DNA of 64,000 nt, taken from positions 1,546,570-1,610,569 of the forward strand of contig CM053246.1 in assembly GCA_028583405.1 (NCBI GenBank). Reading direction: 5' to 3'. Source of the DNA: Pogonophryne albipinna. Lineage: Eukaryota; Chordata; Actinopteri; Perciformes; Artedidraconidae. The notes under the pieces are model-generated. The model did not search any database and was not told the DNA's origin. It saw only the letters and a program-made list of their open reading frames with translations. Of the stretch, positions 60,953 through 64,000 are shown piece after piece (positions within the stretch are counted from its first letter, which is position 1; every line of letters starts with the position of its first letter). The position numbers were made by a program, and so were the translations under genes.

Positions 60953-60972
60953 ATCACGTCGGGAGGTCACCA
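60953..60972 (-). promoter_or_regulatory. tRNA-Trp-like primer-binding site of provirus A
   Basis: The complement reads TGGTGACC, TC, CCGACGTGAT. Without the two extra bases it equals the known tRNA-Trp primer site used by avian sarcoma/leukosis viruses. It lies three bases after the LTR end. Confidence 0.72.
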
Positions 60973-60975
60973 GCT

Positions 60976-61818
60976 TGTAGGAGCAAACACAGTAGTGGTG
61001 GCTTAAAGCCCACCTCCGCTCCGCGCCGTCCGTTAGATGAGCCTGGTCAGATTTAATAAAAGAAGTTCAAAACACCGGCATAAAAGTTATAACAATAATC
61101 TGATTTTAATGGTAAAAAACACAATACGAAATACAGAGTGCCCTGTAACAGAGCACTCCGGGCTCCCCGCTCCACTACCGTGCGATACAGGTATCGGGAC
61201 CAGCCAGTCAGAAACAGGGGGCATTTTGCATGAATAAACAACAGTATATATGGACATATTTGGGGCGGAGATGTGGGTCGGCTCTTCCGTCCCATTTTAC
61301 TCCTAAGTGAATCAGAGTTCTGGGAAAAGGTATTTTTCTTCTGACAAGGTCAGAATCACTTTTTATCTTCCACCTAACTTCACTCCTTTAATTTCTCAAG
61401 GAAGATTTCACACAAACTATTATTTCCCAAAACAATCAAACATTGTACACAGAGATATTAGTATCAAACATTGTACACAGATATATTGGTGCTTGAGATT
61501 ATATTGGCCCCAGAAAGAACCTTGAAACAGAACATGTGTGTGCTGGTGGGGGGAAGTGTATGTGTGTGTGTGTGCTGATATCTGGGTCAGTGAGTGTATG
61601 TGTGTGTGCTGGTGAGAGGAAGTGTGTGTGTGTGTGTGCTGATGAGAGGAGGTGTAAGTGTGTGTGGCAGGGTATCTGGGTCATTGAGTGTAAGTAAGAA
61701 GATTTATATATATAGGATTACTTTAAAACAGTCCCAAATAATACATGTTCACTTCAATACAGTTCAAGATAATACCTGTTTACTTTAATACAGTTTAGAA
61801 CAATATCTGTTTGCTTTA
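60976..61818 (-). repeat. 5' LTR of provirus A
   Basis: 843 bp; on the minus strand TAAAGCAAACAG... to ...GCTCCTACA. It differs from the 3' LTR by about 13 substitutions plus the GT-tract length. The host duplication GGCT is at 61819-61822. Confidence 0.9.
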
Positions 61819-61921
61819 GGCTCCAGCTCTTCAGATATTGCAGTACCCATAAGGAGCCGTAGACACGTGGCTGTGTCTTTAGTTGTAAGCACAGTGGCGA
61901 TCTGTTGTTATTAGTAGTGAT

Positions 61922-63838
61922 CAGTGTTGGGTGTAACGCGTTACAAAAGTAATGGAGTTACAGTAATATATTACTTTTTGCTGTAACGAAGTAATGTAAC
62001 GCATTACTTATGAAATGTGGGTAATATATTACCTGTTACAATGCCCAGTAACGCAGTTACAACACATTTCAACCCGAAATTAAATGGTGTTTTGTTTTTT
62101 AAGAATGTACTAACATAGCGAGACATTCCGACACCAGACAAATTGTGCGGGTAGATTAGTAAACCTGGTGTGTTTATCCTTCAGGCTTCGCGTCGGGATC
62201 TTCGGGCAGTTGAATGTTATGCACCCTCTATTCAAAAAAGAGAACGGAGCGAAAAATACAAACAACAAATTGTGTCAGGTGCGCGTGACCTGCTCCGCTG
62301 CGCGTGCATCATTTCCAAAGTGCTTCCACAGCAGTGACACACATCTGTGGATAATCATTTATACAAAAATGGTTAAAGCAACCATCACTAAACGCCAGCA
62401 ACACTGCATCTACTGCAGACAGTAGCAACAGGTCAGATGGGGACATCACGTTACCCTCCGTTGTGGACACTAGCTTACTCCCGCCTGACTCGCCGCCCTC
62501 GCCCCCGGAGCAGCAGTCTTCGTCTCCCCAAACTACGCCGCCCCTCTGCGGCCCGCAGAGGATACCACGGCAAAATAGAGCCTGCCCAGGTATATCTAAA
62601 CAAGTACCCGCCTGTACAGTGGGGTTATAAGCGGTCATTTTGCAGCTCGTGGCATAAAAATAGACAAGGGAATATTCATGTGAAAATAGATTCATATTCT
62701 GCCATGCCTGTAGAAATGTTGGGTCAAACATAATGCATACAATAGCACAGATGCCTTCACCACGAATGGCTACAAAAAGATCTCATATCCCAAGCTTATC
62801 AACGAGCTAATGTTGCAGCTGAAATGTTCTCCAGGTCACAAAGTCAACCTCACAGGAAGATGTGATGCCAGTTTTCAAGCACAGTAAATATTCTCTTCCC
62901 AGAGTATATGATGGGACCAAGGTGATGTTTAGTACATGGTTTTAATAATACTTTTGCTTTTCAATGTTTGCCATTTCAAACCATGAGCTGGTTTAAATAA
63001 TATGTGCCTTGATTTACAATATGTTCTCATTTGTTTTATCAGTACAGTTTTGAAGCTTTTGTGCAAAAACAGTCTTTGCCATAGTCCACTGGACTATATG
63101 AAATATTTCAGGATTGCACTTTTAACACACTTGAAATGTTCTCACTTGCTTGGTTTCAAAACATAACAAATGCCATAATCTGTTCATTGGGGACCATCAA
63201 TGCTATTTTTCATTGCTGTTGCCGGCCACTATTGCTCATGTAAACCTGCTACTGCTGCGCCCCCTGTAATCTCAGAGGCACCCTGAGTCATTTTGTTCTG
63301 GAACCGGGCCTGTACACATCCATATACTAAACAAACTACAGAGCCCATTCCATGTCCTGTTATTGTTTACTTCCTGTCTGCCTTCTTCTGGTGATTTATC
63401 TGACGTCCAGCGCTCCGTCTTTTAACCTCTCTCTTTCTTGATCCTCCTTAGCAACCTTCATTATAGTCCTTGACAGTGGTCTGCACTGCTGTATTAACAA
63501 CGTGTCACATGTTAAGAGTTTACTATCAGAATCGAGTATTCAACTAAGCCGTGTAATACAAGTTGTTAGTAGCCTTAAGGGCCTACACAGTTGTTATGCT
63601 ATACCACATCGCCCTTCACTGGATGTATAATGAGCTGCACTAAATTACATTTCAGCATTTAAAATACCTAGCCATTCTTTTGCGGTTATTTTGGTGAAAG
63701 TAACTCAAAAGTAACTAAAGTAGTGTAACTCATTACATTTCAGAGACAGTAATATTGTAATATAACTTATTACTTTCAAAAGAGAGTAATAAGTCATATG
63801 TAATATATTACATTTTGGAAGTAACTTGCCCAACACTG
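61922..63838. mobile_element. hAT-like element, non-autonomous or decayed
   Basis: The ends are CAGTGTTGGGTGTAACGCG on the left and, complemented, CAGTGTTGGGCAAGTTACTT on the right, typical of a widespread fish hAT family. No 8-bp duplication is seen: left flank GTAGTGAT, right flank GTCCCGAA. No transposase domain is recognised inside. The part at 63455-63560 is similar to 22958-23040 inside the Harbinger-type element (CAGAATCGAGTATTCAAC). Confidence 0.65.
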
Positions 63839-64000
63839 GTCCCGAATACCATTTTTCGGGCTCCGGATATTCGGTAGTAATCAGCAGCGAATATTCGAAT
63901 ATTCGGTGCGGAGAGATTATTATTTTTTTTTAATAAAATTTATTTTTCCAAAAGGTTTCATAACACGCTCCGAATCCGAGACACCTGACAACACGCTGTT
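63839..64000. other. start of another repeat, cut by the window end
   Basis: Contains a GAATATTCGAATATTC palindrome at about 63889-63904 and ATTCGG words resembling a separate hAT-type repeat. Too short to classify. Confidence 0.35.

Overview
The window is teleost fish nuclear DNA, probably from a percomorph-type genome. The evidence is intron-split vertebrate coding exons with GT/AG junctions, long CA/GT microsatellites, and fish-type transposons (Rex3, Rex1/Babar-like and L2 LINEs, Helentron, piggyBac-, Harbinger-, hAT- and P-like elements, class I endogenous retroviruses). There is no bacterial-style gene organisation, and I see no rRNA, tRNA gene or CRISPR array.

One host gene is visible. 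The last five coding exons of a plus-strand glutamate transporter of the SLC1A family lie at 6283-10328; the best match is EAAT5 (slc1a7). Its upstream exons lie outside the window, so 1-6282 is intron. That intron holds a terminal-inverted-repeat element (574-1966) and a Rex3 retrotransposon (2268-5284) split by a MITE. The introns between the last exons hold a Rex1/Babar-like LINE piece and a TTAA-flanked MITE. Non-coding sequence, probably including the 3' UTR, follows to about 13 kb.

From 13.35 to 23.5 kb lies an array of about 330-bp modules. A P-like element with a relict THAP exon and an L2 fragment inserted into it, and the whole 3.1-kb block was then tandemly duplicated. Further MITEs interrupt the array. 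A solo LTR (23727-24566) and several microsatellite-bearing repeats follow.

From 27.5 to 41.9 kb lies a minus-strand provirus with LTRs identical by eye, the 5-bp target duplication CTGAC, and recognisable gag, pro, pol and env. It is interrupted by a 3.35-kb L2 LINE and carries a few frameshifts and stops. Next come an L2 endonuclease fragment (42.3-43.1 kb) and a decayed plus-strand Helentron (about 43.4-50.5 kb), whose helicase is split by a 2-kb TTAA-flanked piggyBac-like element and which ends in an AP-endonuclease domain followed by a 132/138-bp minisatellite.

From 53.8 to 61.8 kb lies a second minus-strand provirus. It has an LTR pair, a tRNA-Trp-like primer site, a polypurine tract and the target duplication GGCT, but an interior almost empty of coding sequence. 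The solo LTR at 23.7 kb belongs to the same family. A hAT-like element (61.9-63.8 kb) closes the window.

Apart from the transporter, almost everything here is nested mobile DNA. The insertion order can be read from target duplications and from which element interrupts which.
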